Part shown: one piece after another, positions 34,989 through 44,791 of the stretch | Layout: every line of letters starts with the position of its first letter | Numbering within the stretch: the first letter of the stretch is position 1 | Source: Paenibacillus sp. yr247 | Lineage (GTDB): Bacteria > Bacillota > Bacilli > Paenibacillales > NBRC-103111 | Direction: 5' to 3' | DNA: 64,000 nt | NCBI RefSeq assembly: GCF_900103825.1 | Contig: NZ_FNIF01000007.1 | Coordinates: 124,001 to 188,000 of the forward strand | Translations under genes and position numbers: made by a program | Notes under the pieces: model-generated | Seen by the model: the letters and a program-made list of their open reading frames with translations, nothing else | What the model was told of the DNA's origin: nothing | The model's database searches: none

Positions 34989-36302
34989 TTATTGATAGTC
35001 TTTTGCTTTTTTCACAAGCTCGTCGTAACCCGCTTCTGGGGTTAATTTCCCGAATAATACCTTTTCACCGACGTCCTTGTAGTCTTTGGATGTATAATTG
35101 CTCCATCCTTTGGCTCCCGGATTGAAAGGTTGAGCATCAGGCGCTACACTCTTAATCAGTTCGCCTTGCTGTTTATCTGCGGCAGTAAATTTAGGTGCCA
35201 TATAGGCAAGAATCTTATTAGAGACTGGAATACCCCTTGTAGTCGTCAGAATATCCGACGCTTCGTTTTCATTTACAAACCAATCGATGAATTTCTTGGA
35301 TTCTTCAGCATATTTAGAATCCGCACTTACCGACCAAAACATAGAAGGCTTTAACCATCCGCCGGCTTGTGTGCCTTTAGGCGTTTTCACTAACATGTAA
35401 GCACCGGGTTTCAAACTCTCATAGCCGGGGAATATTGCAGCTAATGTCCGTCTTACCAGCACCGTTTCGTTGTTCATTAAATCCATTTTTGCATCATATT
35501 CGATATCAGTCGTTGTTATTTCAGGAGTAGGAACGATGCCGTCTTTTCTCAATTCTGCATACTTTTTAATAAAACCTAACCAAGTTTCTTTATCGATATT
35601 GAATTTTCCATCGGCAGTAACCGGATAGCCTTTACCTTGGCTAACTTGATACGAAGTATAGGTGTCATAATCTGCAGTTGCATCCATCAACGCATATTTG
35701 CCTTTATCAAGCTTAGCTTTAGCATCCTTCCCAAACTGGAAGTACTGATCCCATGTCCAATTATTGTTCGGAGGCGTGACCCCTAGCTTATCTACCGTAT
35801 TTTTGTTATAAATCATGCCGTTAGCGTTATTTCCGAGAGGGATTGCGTACAGTTTATCTTTATACTTTCCTGAATCTACTAGAGATTTATCGATATCTTC
35901 GGTTCGAATGCCTTTGGACAGATCTGCCAGTTGATTTCTACCTGCATATTCCGCTAACCATTTGGCGTCCATTTGGATAATATCGGGCGCATTTTTAGCC
36001 GACGCTTGGGTGGCTAATTTATCAGCATATCCGTCAATGCCGGAAAATTCAGGTTCAAAGGTAATATTCGGATGTTTTTGGGTATATGCATTTAACGCTT
36101 TTAATGTAGCGTCATGCCTGGCTTGCGAACCCCACCACATGATACGCAGCTTTATCGGTTTATTACTTGCAGAGTTAGCAGCTGTATCCGAAGTGCTTGT
36201 TCCGCCTGATTTATTACCTGAACCGCAGGCTGTCAGACTCGTTGCTAAAACCGCAGTCATCAAAAGCAAACACCATTTTTTTATCTGTATCTCCTTTTTC
36301 AC
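34989..36302 (-). CDS. Extracellular sugar-binding lipoprotein (CUT1), module 1
   Basis: A 437-residue solute-binding lipoprotein with lipobox SLTACGSGN, a Ser/Gly/Thr linker and KLRIMWWGSQARHDATLKAL. GTG 36302 is the start, with GGGAGGGG 7 bases upstream; it is about 30 codons inside the longest frame. It is clearly paralogous to the protein at 56930 (shared PDIIQMDA-WLA and RNQLAD). It probably works with the permeases at 39830 and 40675, with the YesM/YesN pair lying between them. Confidence 0.93.
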   Translation of the reverse strand: MKKEIQIKKWCLLLMTAVLATSLTACGSGNKSGGTSTSDTAANSASNKPIKLRIMWWGSQARHDATLKALNAYTQKHPNITFEPEFSGIDGYADKLATQASAKNAPDIIQMDAKWLAEYAGRNQLADLSKGIRTEDIDKSLVDSGKYKDKLYAIPLGNNANGMIYNKNTVDKLGVTPPNNNWTWDQYFQFGKDAKAKLDKGKYALMDATADYDTYTSYQVSQGKGYPVTADGKFNIDKETWLGFIKKYAELRKDGIVPTPEITTTDIEYDAKMDLMNNETVLVRRTLAAIFPGYESLKPGAYMLVKTPKGTQAGGWLKPSMFWSVSADSKYAEESKKFIDWFVNENEASDILTTTRGIPVSNKILAYMAPKFTAADKQQGELIKSVAPDAQPFNPGAKGWSNYTSKDYKDVGEKVLFGKLTPEAGYDELVKKAKDYQ

Positions 36303-36401
36303 TTTTATTCCCCTCCCTAGTTGTATGATCTTATTATATGAATTGTGGGAATCAAGAAAAATAAGAGTAATGAACACATTTCTTTCATTATTGATCAAAA
36401 T

Positions 36402-38003
36402 CTATTTCTTTCCTATTTCACTTGGACTAATGCCGTTGTATTTTTTGAAAATAGAGCTGAAATAAGGCACATTCTTGTATCCTACCTTCTCCGCAATCTC
36501 ATAAATCATAAATTTGCCTTCGATTAAGAGAGCTTTGGCCTTTTCCATCCGTATTCGGATCAAGTAATTTGTAAACGTTTCTCCAGTCGCTTTCTTAAAG
36601 ATCTGATTTAAATAGTTGCGGGATAAATAAAGAAGCTTGGACAAACTTTCCAAAGTTATCTCTTCCGCGTAATGATTATGCACATAATCAATCATAAAAT
36701 CGATTGCTTCTTTATGTCTTGAATTTTCACTCCATCCGCGGCTGGAGATAATGACATGCGTCTTATCCTTCAACCAATGCTGCAGATCTTCCGGCGTATG
36801 GATTTTTTCGATCTCCTGACTTAATATACGATCTGGAAACAGCTCTTCCAAAACAGTGCCGACATTATATAACGTATAGGCAAATATTGCCCAAAGCTCC
36901 GTACATAAATACTGTAGGTATGCAGGTAGTATCGTCGGCAACTGCTGCAGCTGAAGTATATATTCGTCAATAATTTGATGGATGGTCTCTTCTTTGGAGT
37001 AGACAATGGCTTCCGCCAGTTCTTGGTAAAATTTGATCGGACGAATCGTAATTTCTTTCTCTGCCGAAACTAGGAGCTTCTCTGTCTGCTCCGGAACAAT
37101 CGTCTGCTGCAATAAATCAAGAAAAGCTTCTTCGGTCGAATCCGAAAGTTCCCGCAAGTCTTTCACGTCACCCACACCAATCCGTAATACTAAATGGAGA
37201 TAGGTGAAGACACATTCCGTAATGCGTTCTCCGATCAATCGCACCCTGTTCAGAGCTTCTTCCTTCGAGGTAAGCATCTCTATATGGAAGATGATAGCCG
37301 CATGGTGGCTGTGCAGTTCGATAAATTCTGATTCTGGCCAATCCTTGGCTAAAATTTCGAGGGTAATGTTTGCGAGTGCAAACCGAAATAAGTTCCAATC
37401 CATCAGTGAAAGATTGGAGATTCGATCTGTACGTACTAACTCGATCCCCATAACGAGGTGGCCTTTTTGCGTCCAGGTATTATATTCGGATAGCGGAATG
37501 TTTTCATTCAACAAAGTTTGATCGATAGTGCCTGTAACGACAGCCTTCATCCATTCCTTCTGGACAAAAGGCTCGTACTTCATAAGTCTGATCTTTACTT
37601 CTTCTTGCTCAAGCTTTTTCAATTCTTTGGCTTCCAGTTCTTTAATGGTTCGTTCCAAGACAATTCTAAGCTCTTCCATGGTCAACGGTTTACTGAGGTA
37701 ATCACTTACTTGAAGCCGTAAAGCTTGACGCGCGTAATGAAAATCGGAATAGCCGCTTAATATGATGATCTCGCCGGGAAAGTTTTCTTCTCTCAGCTGT
37801 TCAATCATTTCAAGACCATTCATGACAGGCATATAAATATCGGTGATGACAATATCTGGTTGGATTTCTCGTATCTTTTCCAAACCTTCCTGCCCATCCA
37901 TTGCCTCCCCCGCCCACTCCGCATCGAGTCCTGCCCAATCAATGGACTTTTTCATACCTTCAAGCACTTGAAAATCGTCATCAATAATGAGAACTTTCCA
38001 CAT
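36402..38003 (-). CDS. YesN/AraC-type response regulator, module 1
   Basis: A 533-residue regulator. The receiver has acidic pair D8-D9, phospho-acceptor in IVITDIYMPVMNG (about D55) and K in SDYLSKPLT. A long middle helical region follows, and then a C-terminal AraC DNA-binding domain with two helix-turn-helix units (LSKLLYLSRNYLNQIFKKATG; YEIAEKVGYKNVPYFSSIFKK). It receives phosphate from the adjacent YesM-type kinase, whose 3' end overlaps it by 23 bases, and should activate the sugar-uptake genes. Confidence 0.94.
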   Translation of the reverse strand: MWKVLIIDDDFQVLEGMKKSIDWAGLDAEWAGEAMDGQEGLEKIREIQPDIVITDIYMPVMNGLEMIEQLREENFPGEIIILSGYSDFHYARQALRLQVSDYLSKPLTMEELRIVLERTIKELEAKELKKLEQEEVKIRLMKYEPFVQKEWMKAVVTGTIDQTLLNENIPLSEYNTWTQKGHLVMGIELVRTDRISNLSLMDWNLFRFALANITLEILAKDWPESEFIELHSHHAAIIFHIEMLTSKEEALNRVRLIGERITECVFTYLHLVLRIGVGDVKDLRELSDSTEEAFLDLLQQTIVPEQTEKLLVSAEKEITIRPIKFYQELAEAIVYSKEETIHQIIDEYILQLQQLPTILPAYLQYLCTELWAIFAYTLYNVGTVLEELFPDRILSQEIEKIHTPEDLQHWLKDKTHVIISSRGWSENSRHKEAIDFMIDYVHNHYAEEITLESLSKLLYLSRNYLNQIFKKATGETFTNYLIRIRMEKAKALLIEGKFMIYEIAEKVGYKNVPYFSSIFKKYNGISPSEIGKK

Positions 38004-39741
38004 GGAACTTCTCCTCCGCCTCGTATTTATTTTCTATTATCGGTAATCTTAGGATAACTAGAGTCCCCCCACCTTCCGCGTTACACAGTTCCAACCCATA
38101 AGGAGCCCCAAAAAAAGCCTCTATTCGCTCCGTTACGTTACGTATCCCATAACCGCCTGTTTTCCTCTCCTTTTTTTCATTCCAATTCTGCTTGAGCCCC
38201 ACGCCATTATCATAAATTTGAAATTCGACTTCCTGGTCTCGGATCATCGCTGCAATTGTTATTTTCCCTGATTTTTTGCCATGAAAACCATGTATTATAG
38301 CGTTTTCTACAAAAGGCTGTATGGTTAGTCTGGGAATGTAAAGATCCTTTAATTTCTCATCCATTGAAATGGAAAATGACAATCGATCTCCCCAACGTAT
38401 TTGTTGAATTTGCAAATAACTTTCTACATGAGTCATTTCATCCGGAATCGATATGATCGTTTCCCCGTTTGAAAGACCGATACGAAACATTTTGCCCACG
38501 AGCGAAAGAATTTTACTGATCTTCTCCTGTCCTGACTCAATGGCCAGCCAGTTGATTTGATCCAACGTGTTGTAGAGAAAATGTGGGTTGATCATTGCCT
38601 GCAGCGCTTGAATTTCAGCTTCCCGCTGCCGCTTATGCTTATCTTTCAAAGTAAGCAGCAGTTCTTCAATTCTTTCCATTTGCTTGCGGTAGCCATTAAA
38701 CAAATTGCCGAACTCGTTCTTGTAATCCGTTGGCAAATCGATAATTGCTCCTTTTGAAGGAATCCTGCCCATATTCGTTAACAACAACCTGATCGGTTTT
38801 GTGAATTGTCTCGACAAAAACAGCGTAAATATAGACGCAATAAAAATAGCTGATAAACCTACAGATACTAAAATTAGCGCCAATCGCACACTGCCGTGAA
38901 CGATGTTTTTCCACGGAGTTACTTCAACCAACATCCAATCGGAATGGGGTTTGCTCCAGACCAGCATAGCTTCCTTGCCACCGGTTGAGGGCACAGGAAC
39001 GCTTTCCAATTTTTTATTTTCGTCTTTTTTGATTCTGCCCTTCGCGAACTCAATTAACGCCGGATCTCCAATGGAAGCAACCGTTTTGCCTCTCGCATCA
39101 AGGAGTATCCTGTTCCTGCCTTCTGTTTCACCGCGCATCAGATTCTCAATTTCGGTTCCCTTCACATTCAACAAAAGCAGTCCGTAATACTTTCCTGAAT
39201 TGCTATATAATTTTCTTGCAAAGCTATTCACACTCATCGCGCCTTTATTCGTTTGGATCTGATGCGCTCCAATCCATGCAAAATCATTATTTTGAATATC
39301 CGAATACCAGCCCTCTACCTTCGCCCGCTGTATATCGATAAATTGAACCGGACCTTGCGACGATGCCGAAATGGGATTATCCATATATAAATAAACGGAC
39401 TGCACCATCGTCGTACTGTAACTAAAGCTGGATAGCATTTTTTCCAAATTGGTTTTACGGCGAAGACGTTCAAATGAGTCTTTTTCCATAGGATCAAAGC
39501 CAATCCTGTCCACATTAATGGCCGCTGTAAGCGACATTTGCTCGATGGATTTCAATTGGATATCAATTTGCTTATTAAGTTCATTCAATACATCCTGCTG
39601 ATAATATGACGTGATGTCCGCAAGTTCTCTAGAAGATAAGCTGTAGCTGACCCATGTGAAAATAAGCAGTAATACGGTAATGAAGGAGGCAAAACTCCAA
39701 AAAAATAGCCGATCGATTCTTAATCGCTTAAAAAGGTTAAT
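37981..39741 (-). CDS. YesM-type sensor histidine kinase, module 1 (probable ATT start)
   Basis: A protein of about 586 residues: first membrane helix RLFFWSFASFITVLLLIF, extracellular sensor (about 45-285), second helix, HAMP, His_kinase domain with phospho-acceptor in NPHFLYNTL and HATPase_c (NAIIHGF; GYGIRNVTERI). No ATG, GTG or TTG exists in frame between the upstream stop and residue 51; TTG 39588 would drop the first membrane helix. ATT 39741, 8 bases after AGAGG, aligns with the start of the paralogue at 55111. It is therefore the most likely start. Confidence 0.85.
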   Translation of the reverse strand: MNLFKRLRIDRLFFWSFASFITVLLLIFTWVSYSLSSRELADITSYYQQDVLNELNKQIDIQLKSIEQMSLTAAINVDRIGFDPMEKDSFERLRRKTNLEKMLSSFSYSTTMVQSVYLYMDNPISASSQGPVQFIDIQRAKVEGWYSDIQNNDFAWIGAHQIQTNKGAMSVNSFARKLYSNSGKYYGLLLLNVKGTEIENLMRGETEGRNRILLDARGKTVASIGDPALIEFAKGRIKKDENKKLESVPVPSTGGKEAMLVWSKPHSDWMLVEVTPWKNIVHGSVRLALILVSVGLSAIFIASIFTLFLSRQFTKPIRLLLTNMGRIPSKGAIIDLPTDYKNEFGNLFNGYRKQMERIEELLLTLKDKHKRQREAEIQALQAMINPHFLYNTLDQINWLAIESGQEKISKILSLVGKMFRIGLSNGETIISIPDEMTHVESYLQIQQIRWGDRLSFSISMDEKLKDLYIPRLTIQPFVENAIIHGFHGKKSGKITIAAMIRDQEVEFQIYDNGVGLKQNWNEKKERKTGGYGIRNVTERIEAFFGAPYGLELCNAEGGGTLVILRLPIIENKYEAEEKFHVESSHY

Positions 39742-39764
39742 TAGGACCGCCTCTTTCTAATAGA

Positions 39765-39791
39765 AAAAAGCTGCTTCTGTATGCAGCTTTT
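39765..39791 (-). terminator. Terminator between the permease pair and the YesM/YesN unit
   Basis: AAAAAGCTGC pairs with GCAGCTTTT around an 8-base loop, and the minus strand then has TTTTTTCTATT. Confidence 0.82.
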
Positions 39792-39829
39792 CCTTTGTTT
39801 ATATTATTCTAGTTATATTTTATCATAAT

Positions 39830-40675
39830 TTATCCTTTCACCGCACCCGATGAGATGCCATCCACAAAATGGCGCTGAGCCATAAAAAAGATGACCATAG
39901 AAGGAATAATAGATATCAAGGACATGGCAAGCAATTCTCCCCAAGGCAGCTTTGACGTGCTGTCAACGAACAATTTCAATGCAAGCCCAACGGTATATTT
40001 ATCTACGGAATTGATATACAGCAAGTGTCCAAAGAAATCATCCCAATTCCATAAGAAACAGTAGATCGCGACCGATACTAACGCCGGCTTGGTCAGTGGC
40101 AAAATGATCCTCCAATAAATGCCGAACCAGCTGCAGCCGTCTATTTTAGCCGATTCATCAAGTTCCTTCGGAATTCCCCGAATAAACTGAACAAGCAGAA
40201 AGATAAAAAACGGACCGCCAATTCCCCCCGCCAAAGCATGCGGAACATAGAAGGGCAGGTAGGAATTCACCCATCCAAAAGCATTAAACATAATATACTG
40301 CGGAACAAGTGTAACTTGGCTAGGAAGCATTAATGTAATCATGAGAATGGAAAACCAAAATTTCTTAAACGGGAAATCCAGTCGGGCGAAGCCAAAAGCG
40401 ACCAAACTGCAGGACAGCACCGAAGTGATTAATACGCCAAGAATAAGCTCGAACGAATTGATATAAAAGTGGGTGAATGAATATTTGGGAAGCGCAACCC
40501 ACCCTTCAGTAAAGTTACTCCATAACCACTGTTTCGGAAAAAGAGCCGGCGAGCTCATTTCCGCGTTGGATTTAAACGCTGCCCCTACCCACCATAGTAT
40601 GGGATATATCATGACAAGACTGAACAAGGATAAAAATAGATGAGAACGAAGTGATTGACGTAATGATGCATTCAT
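39830..40675 (-). CDS. CUT1 sugar ABC transporter permease (MalG-like), module 1
   Basis: A 281-residue permease with six membrane helices and EAA loop IPKELDESAKIDGCSWFGIYW. Closely related to the protein at 58363, including the segment WNWDDFFGHLLYIN. Its ATG overlaps the stop of the MalF-like gene. It ends just before a terminator. Substrate presumably delivered by the lipoprotein at 34989. Confidence 0.93.
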   Translation of the reverse strand: MNASLRQSLRSHLFLSLFSLVMIYPILWWVGAAFKSNAEMSSPALFPKQWLWSNFTEGWVALPKYSFTHFYINSFELILGVLITSVLSCSLVAFGFARLDFPFKKFWFSILMITLMLPSQVTLVPQYIMFNAFGWVNSYLPFYVPHALAGGIGGPFFIFLLVQFIRGIPKELDESAKIDGCSWFGIYWRIILPLTKPALVSVAIYCFLWNWDDFFGHLLYINSVDKYTVGLALKLFVDSTSKLPWGELLAMSLISIIPSMVIFFMAQRHFVDGISSGAVKG

Positions 40676-41631
40676 TATTTTTTGCTCCCTTCAGCTTCGT
40701 AGAATACCCAGTACTTGGATGAGGCAAAGATTAATGCCGTAACCAACCCGATAATCACAAGCAGAATCCAGGCCAACGCTGAAGCATAGCCCATCTCATA
40801 TCGGGAAAATGCGCGCTCGTACAAATATAAAGCATACATATAAGTGGAATTAACCGGACCGCCTTTTGTTATGATAAAGGCTTGCGTAAACATTTGAAAG
40901 GAACCGATCACCTGCAGCACAAGGTTAAAAAGAATTACCGGAGAAAGCATAGGTAAAGTAATACTGAAAAACTGTCTAATTTTCGAGGCGCCGTCCACAG
41001 AAGAAGCTTCATATAATTCAGGCGAAATTTGCTTCAAACCGGCAAGGAAAATAACCATTGATGAGCCAAACTGCCAAGCAACAAGCAAAACTAACGTTCC
41101 GAGCGCAGTACTAGGATTGCTGATCCAACTGATTCCCTCGATACCAAAGATGCCCAAAACTTTATTAATAAAACCGTCGGAACCGAAAATATTTTTCCAC
41201 AAAATCGCTACGGCAATACTGCTTCCGATTAAAGAAGGCAAATAAATAAAAGTCCTATAAAACGAAATTCCTTTTATTTTCTTATTGAGCAGCATAGCTA
41301 CCATTAATGCGCTAACCAGTTTTAGCGGCACAGAAAGAATAACGAAGAGAATCGTTACCTTGAGAGATTGGCGGAATACATCGTCATCCGAGAAAATACG
41401 CACATAGTTTCTTAAACCAATCCACTCCGGATCATCAAGCAAAGTATACTTGGTAAAAGAGTAATGAAATGACTGAATCATTGGCCACATAGTTAAAAGT
41501 AAAAAACCTAAGAGCCACGGGGATACAAACAAATAACCTGCAAGAGGTGATTCCCATCGTCCTTTGAAGAATGGGACACGTCGTGAAACATAGGATTTTT
41601 CTGTAAGTGAACTCGATGTTGTTTTCATCAT
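40675..41631 (-). CDS. CUT1 sugar ABC transporter permease (MalF-like), module 1
   Basis: A 318-residue permease with six membrane helices and EAA loop ISPELYEASSVDGASKIRQFF. First gene of a two-gene operon; paralogous to the gene at 59201. Upstream, on the minus strand, a TATAAT (+ strand ATTATA 41665-41670) with the palindrome AGAGTGCACTCT (41673-41684) in the spacer may be a regulated promoter for the YesN partner. Confidence 0.92.
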   Translation of the reverse strand: MMKTTSSSLTEKSYVSRRVPFFKGRWESPLAGYLFVSPWLLGFLLLTMWPMIQSFHYSFTKYTLLDDPEWIGLRNYVRIFSDDDVFRQSLKVTILFVILSVPLKLVSALMVAMLLNKKIKGISFYRTFIYLPSLIGSSIAVAILWKNIFGSDGFINKVLGIFGIEGISWISNPSTALGTLVLLVAWQFGSSMVIFLAGLKQISPELYEASSVDGASKIRQFFSITLPMLSPVILFNLVLQVIGSFQMFTQAFIITKGGPVNSTYMYALYLYERAFSRYEMGYASALAWILLVIIGLVTALIFASSKYWVFYEAEGSKK

Positions 41632-41664
41632 GATTACCTCACATTCAATATTACTTGCACCTTT

Positions 41665-41693
41665 ATTATAAAAGAGTGCACTCTACTATAAAA
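41665..41693 (-). promoter_or_regulatory. Possible promoter with palindromic operator
   Basis: Minus strand: -10 TATAAT at 41670-41665, with a weak -35 17 bases upstream. The spacer holds the perfect 12-base palindrome AGAGTGCACTCT. It may be bound by a regulator such as the YesN protein; no other copy was found in the window. Confidence 0.4.
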
Positions 41694-41849
41694 TGAGAGG
41701 ATTGAACGCATCTTTTTCACAATTGAACACTTTGGGGTGCATTTGAAGTTACCTTGGAGAGATGTATGAATGACAGGGAGGGAAAGGTTCCCCCCTCTGA
41801 CGATTGCTCATATATTAGTACTAATATGTTCATCGAAAGGGGAACTTCC

Positions 41850-42908
41850 ATGGATCGAGAACGAGATTCCCTCGTCTTTGCCCAAGTGTCACAAACGCTG
41901 CCTAAAGTCATTGCTATCGTTAAGGCGGCTGGGGATGTAGGTGATATCCAAACCAATTCCGTGACAGGCCGCGTTTATTTTGTTCATAGTGAAAATCAAG
42001 TAGGCGTCCTTGATGGGAATACCAATCGGGTCATCCGAAATGTGAAGGTGGGTGATGGCACTACTTTTCTCGCGGTGAATCCCCGGATCAATCGTATTTA
42101 TACCACGAACTTCCGGGAAGCAACCGTTTCCGTGATTAGTGGAAAAACAAACAGCATGCTGACGGCCGTACCCGTCGGACAGCGCCCTTTTGGCATCAAT
42201 ATTCACCAAGGAAGCAACCGTGTCTATGTCGCCAACTTAAGCGGGACGATTAGTGTCATCGACGGCAGTTCCAACCGCATTATCCAAACGTTAAGGGTTG
42301 GCGGTTCGCCGGCGTTTGTATCCATTAATGAGCGGATGAACCGAGTTTATGTTACGAATGTAAGCACGAATTCAGTTCATGTCATTGATGGGAAGACGCT
42401 TAAAATACTGTCGACGATCAAGGTAGGGCGAAATCCCATTATTAAGCCAGCCATTAATAGCGTGACCAACCGCATCTTCGTGGCCAACAACCTGAGCCGC
42501 TTCGCCTCTTTGATATTAGGCCGTACCCTCGGGAAAAGCATCCCCCTCCAGCTAGGAAGCAGACAAAGCGAGGTCGCTGTGAACCCTCTGACGAATCGCA
42601 TTTATATCACTAGTGCTCAGCAAGCAGGGAGCGGCAAGCTCTTCATCCTGAACGGACAAACGAATACAATCGTGAAGACCCTACAGATCCCGACTTTCTC
42701 CTCGATCCTCGTCAATCCGCTCACGAACCACTATTTTGTCGGGGATTCTGATGGAAGAAACTTGTTTGTGTTCAGCGGAAGAACAAATACGCGCTTGATC
42801 ACGCTTCGTACGGGAAAATCCGCAGGAAATATGGCCCTGAACACACGAACGAACCGAATTTATGTGGGGAATATGGGGACTATTACGGTTGTTCAAGACC
42901 ACTTTTGA
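41850..42908 (+). CDS. YVTN/YncE-like beta-propeller repeat protein
   Basis: A 352-residue repeat protein made of about seven units of 40-45 residues with the pattern VNxxTNRIYVxN, then VxVIDGxTNxxxxT, then VGxxP (for example VNPRINRIYTTNF; SVIDGSSNRIIQTLRVG; MALNTRTNRIYVGN). This is the YVTN propeller fold. ATG 41850 follows AAAGGGG by 8 bases; longer in-frame starts exist at 41766. No secretion signal is clear at this start. Binding or surface role likely; partner unknown. Confidence 0.85.
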   Translation: MDRERDSLVFAQVSQTLPKVIAIVKAAGDVGDIQTNSVTGRVYFVHSENQVGVLDGNTNRVIRNVKVGDGTTFLAVNPRINRIYTTNFREATVSVISGKTNSMLTAVPVGQRPFGINIHQGSNRVYVANLSGTISVIDGSSNRIIQTLRVGGSPAFVSINERMNRVYVTNVSTNSVHVIDGKTLKILSTIKVGRNPIIKPAINSVTNRIFVANNLSRFASLILGRTLGKSIPLQLGSRQSEVAVNPLTNRIYITSAQQAGSGKLFILNGQTNTIVKTLQIPTFSSILVNPLTNHYFVGDSDGRNLFVFSGRTNTRLITLRTGKSAGNMALNTRTNRIYVGNMGTITVVQDHF

Positions 42909-42909
42909 A

Positions 42910-42952
42910 AAAGCCTCCAAATCCACGAACGATCCGTGACCATGGAGGCTTT
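42910..42952. terminator. Convergent terminator
   Basis: AAAGCCTCCA (42910-42919) pairs with TGGAGGCTTT (42943-42952) between the YVTN gene and the convergent dehydrogenase. Confidence 0.85.
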
Positions 42953-42959
42953 CACTATG

Positions 42960-43730
42960 CTATCCCTCGATGGAAGCTCGAAGGCCATTATTTTTACGTT
43001 GAACAGATTTCATTAAATCGGCATTAACTTCCTTATCATCCGCCATACTAATGAGCGCATGGACATCCTTCGGCAAGCATTTCCCCCCATACCCGCGATT
43101 TTCCTCATACACGAAGGTATGACTGCGACCGATTCTAGGGTCTTCCAGCCAAACTTCCCGCAGCTCATTGTAATCAATCCCATGAGCTCCAGCAATATCA
43201 TAAAATTCATTGCAAAAGGACACTTTAAGCGCCAGAAAGCAATTTTCCATGTATTTCGCCATCTCTGCTGTTCGGGCATCTGTCTGCCGGATTCTCACTT
43301 CAGCGTTATACACCTGCTGATAAGCGCGGATCACAGGGCTGACATCTGCAGATAGCCCTCCAAAGGTGAGCCACGTTCGATGACGTAAATCCGAAAAGGG
43401 GTGATCAACGGTTTCCCCATAATATTCGGGCTGGAAAACGATTCTTTTCCCCGTTCGTTCCTTCATAGCGTCAGTGAACCCAACAGGAACCGTCGAGCGA
43501 ATCACGATAACTTTGGCCGTCAGCCACGAAATAACTTCTTCTACGATTGACGTATCGCATTTACCGCCTGGGAGCGAGGGGGTAGGAACACAGATGAAAA
43601 CCACGTCACATACGTTTACCTCAACTTGGCTGCCTATCTGCATAGGTGCGTCATACACCGCAGCGTTCGGAAATAAGGCATGTATGGCCTTGCCAACATG
43701 TCCGTAGCCAACAATACCTATTTTCATCAT
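42960..43730 (-). CDS. Short UDP-glucose/GDP-mannose dehydrogenase-like protein
   Basis: A 256-residue protein with the NAD-binding start MKIGIVGYGHVGKAI, the central domain with catalytic K169 (LALKVSFCNEF) and active-site C218 in GYGGKCLPKD. Normal family members exceed 400 residues and end with a UDP-sugar-binding domain, which is absent. The stop follows IEG 38 residues after the catalytic Cys. The protein may be an independent short lineage or a C-terminally truncated gene. It lies 41 bases after efeU on the same strand. Confidence 0.8.
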   Translation of the reverse strand: MMKIGIVGYGHVGKAIHALFPNAAVYDAPMQIGSQVEVNVCDVVFICVPTPSLPGGKCDTSIVEEVISWLTAKVIVIRSTVPVGFTDAMKERTGKRIVFQPEYYGETVDHPFSDLRHRTWLTFGGLSADVSPVIRAYQQVYNAEVRIRQTDARTAEMAKYMENCFLALKVSFCNEFYDIAGAHGIDYNELREVWLEDPRIGRSHTFVYEENRGYGGKCLPKDVHALISMADDKEVNADLMKSVQRKNNGLRASIEG

Positions 43731-43771
43731 TAGTCTTCGCTCCTTGTTGTTCGAAATCCGTGCTGCGGCTG

Positions 43772-44695
43772 TTACGCAGCCACTTTCTCTTCCTGATCCT
43801 GCTCTTGTTCATGGCGCTTCCTCTGAACGGAAAGCAGGATGAATACCAAGAAGTAGTATCCCCAATAACCGACGAATTCCTCCAGTGATGGATTCTGCGT
43901 ATAGCCGAGGAATGCTTTGAAGAAAATGCCGACCTGCCCATTAATGAGCGGCGCATTGCCCGTATCACGGAGATATTGCACACCGTCAATGGGGTGTTCC
44001 GGCATGATAGCCGTAATATTGTAAATTTCACCAATTTGGTGACCTGCTGTCCGATACAAACTGCCGATAATCCCCAAATCCTGCATAATGCCAATTGCTT
44101 GCACAAACAGACCTGCCGAAATCATCATCAGAAACACACTCGTGATGCGGAAGAACGTGCCCAGCCGAATTTTCTTCGTTCCTTTGAAAAAAAGAAGACC
44201 GATCACTATGGCCAGAACAAGTCCACCTAGTGCTCCCCAGCTTTCGAGTGCTTTCTGTATGTTTCCTCCCGTAATTGCGGCGAAGAAGAAGACCGTCTCC
44301 ACCCCTTCGCGCACAACGACTAAGAAAGAGTGGACAACCATATTAATGGCGCCGCCAATGGTCAGAATATGTGCAACCTTACTCTGAACCTTCCCCTGAA
44401 GCTCGCTGTTTTGTTTGCCCATGAACATGAGCATATGCGTCAACAGGCCGGATGAGACGAGCATAATCCCGATTTTCAAGTAATTCTGACTGCCCATGCT
44501 GGCAAATCCGGTCAACAAGACTTGGAAGGCTAGGGCCAGGCCGTAACTAACGATTAAAGCCAAAATCACACCAACCCACACCCATTTATGCCAGTGAACG
44601 GCATCTATACGAGTTAAGTACGTAACAATAACACCAACGATGAGAATAGCCTCAAGCGCTTCACGAAACGTAATGAGAAATGCCTGTAAATCCAT
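43772..44695 (-). CDS. efeU: FTR1/EfeU-type high-affinity iron permease
   Basis: A 307-residue membrane permease with seven helices and both iron-passage motifs, REALE (R11-E15) and REGVE (R129-E133). It moves oxidised iron across the membrane. ATG 44695 follows AGGGGGCAG. Third gene of an operon headed by a perfect Fur box; the two upstream genes encode exported proteins instead of the usual EfeO and EfeB. Confidence 0.93.
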   Translation of the reverse strand: MDLQAFLITFREALEAILIVGVIVTYLTRIDAVHWHKWVWVGVILALIVSYGLALAFQVLLTGFASMGSQNYLKIGIMLVSSGLLTHMLMFMGKQNSELQGKVQSKVAHILTIGGAINMVVHSFLVVVREGVETVFFFAAITGGNIQKALESWGALGGLVLAIVIGLLFFKGTKKIRLGTFFRITSVFLMMISAGLFVQAIGIMQDLGIIGSLYRTAGHQIGEIYNITAIMPEHPIDGVQYLRDTGNAPLINGQVGIFFKAFLGYTQNPSLEEFVGYWGYYFLVFILLSVQRKRHEQEQDQEEKVAA

Positions 44696-44791
44696 GATCT
44701 GCCCCCTGTCCTCTTCCTTTGCTCCTGCATCAACGTTGAAAGACACTTGCGCCATTCAGACGCAAGTGTCTTCGCTATGAACGAAAAATGA

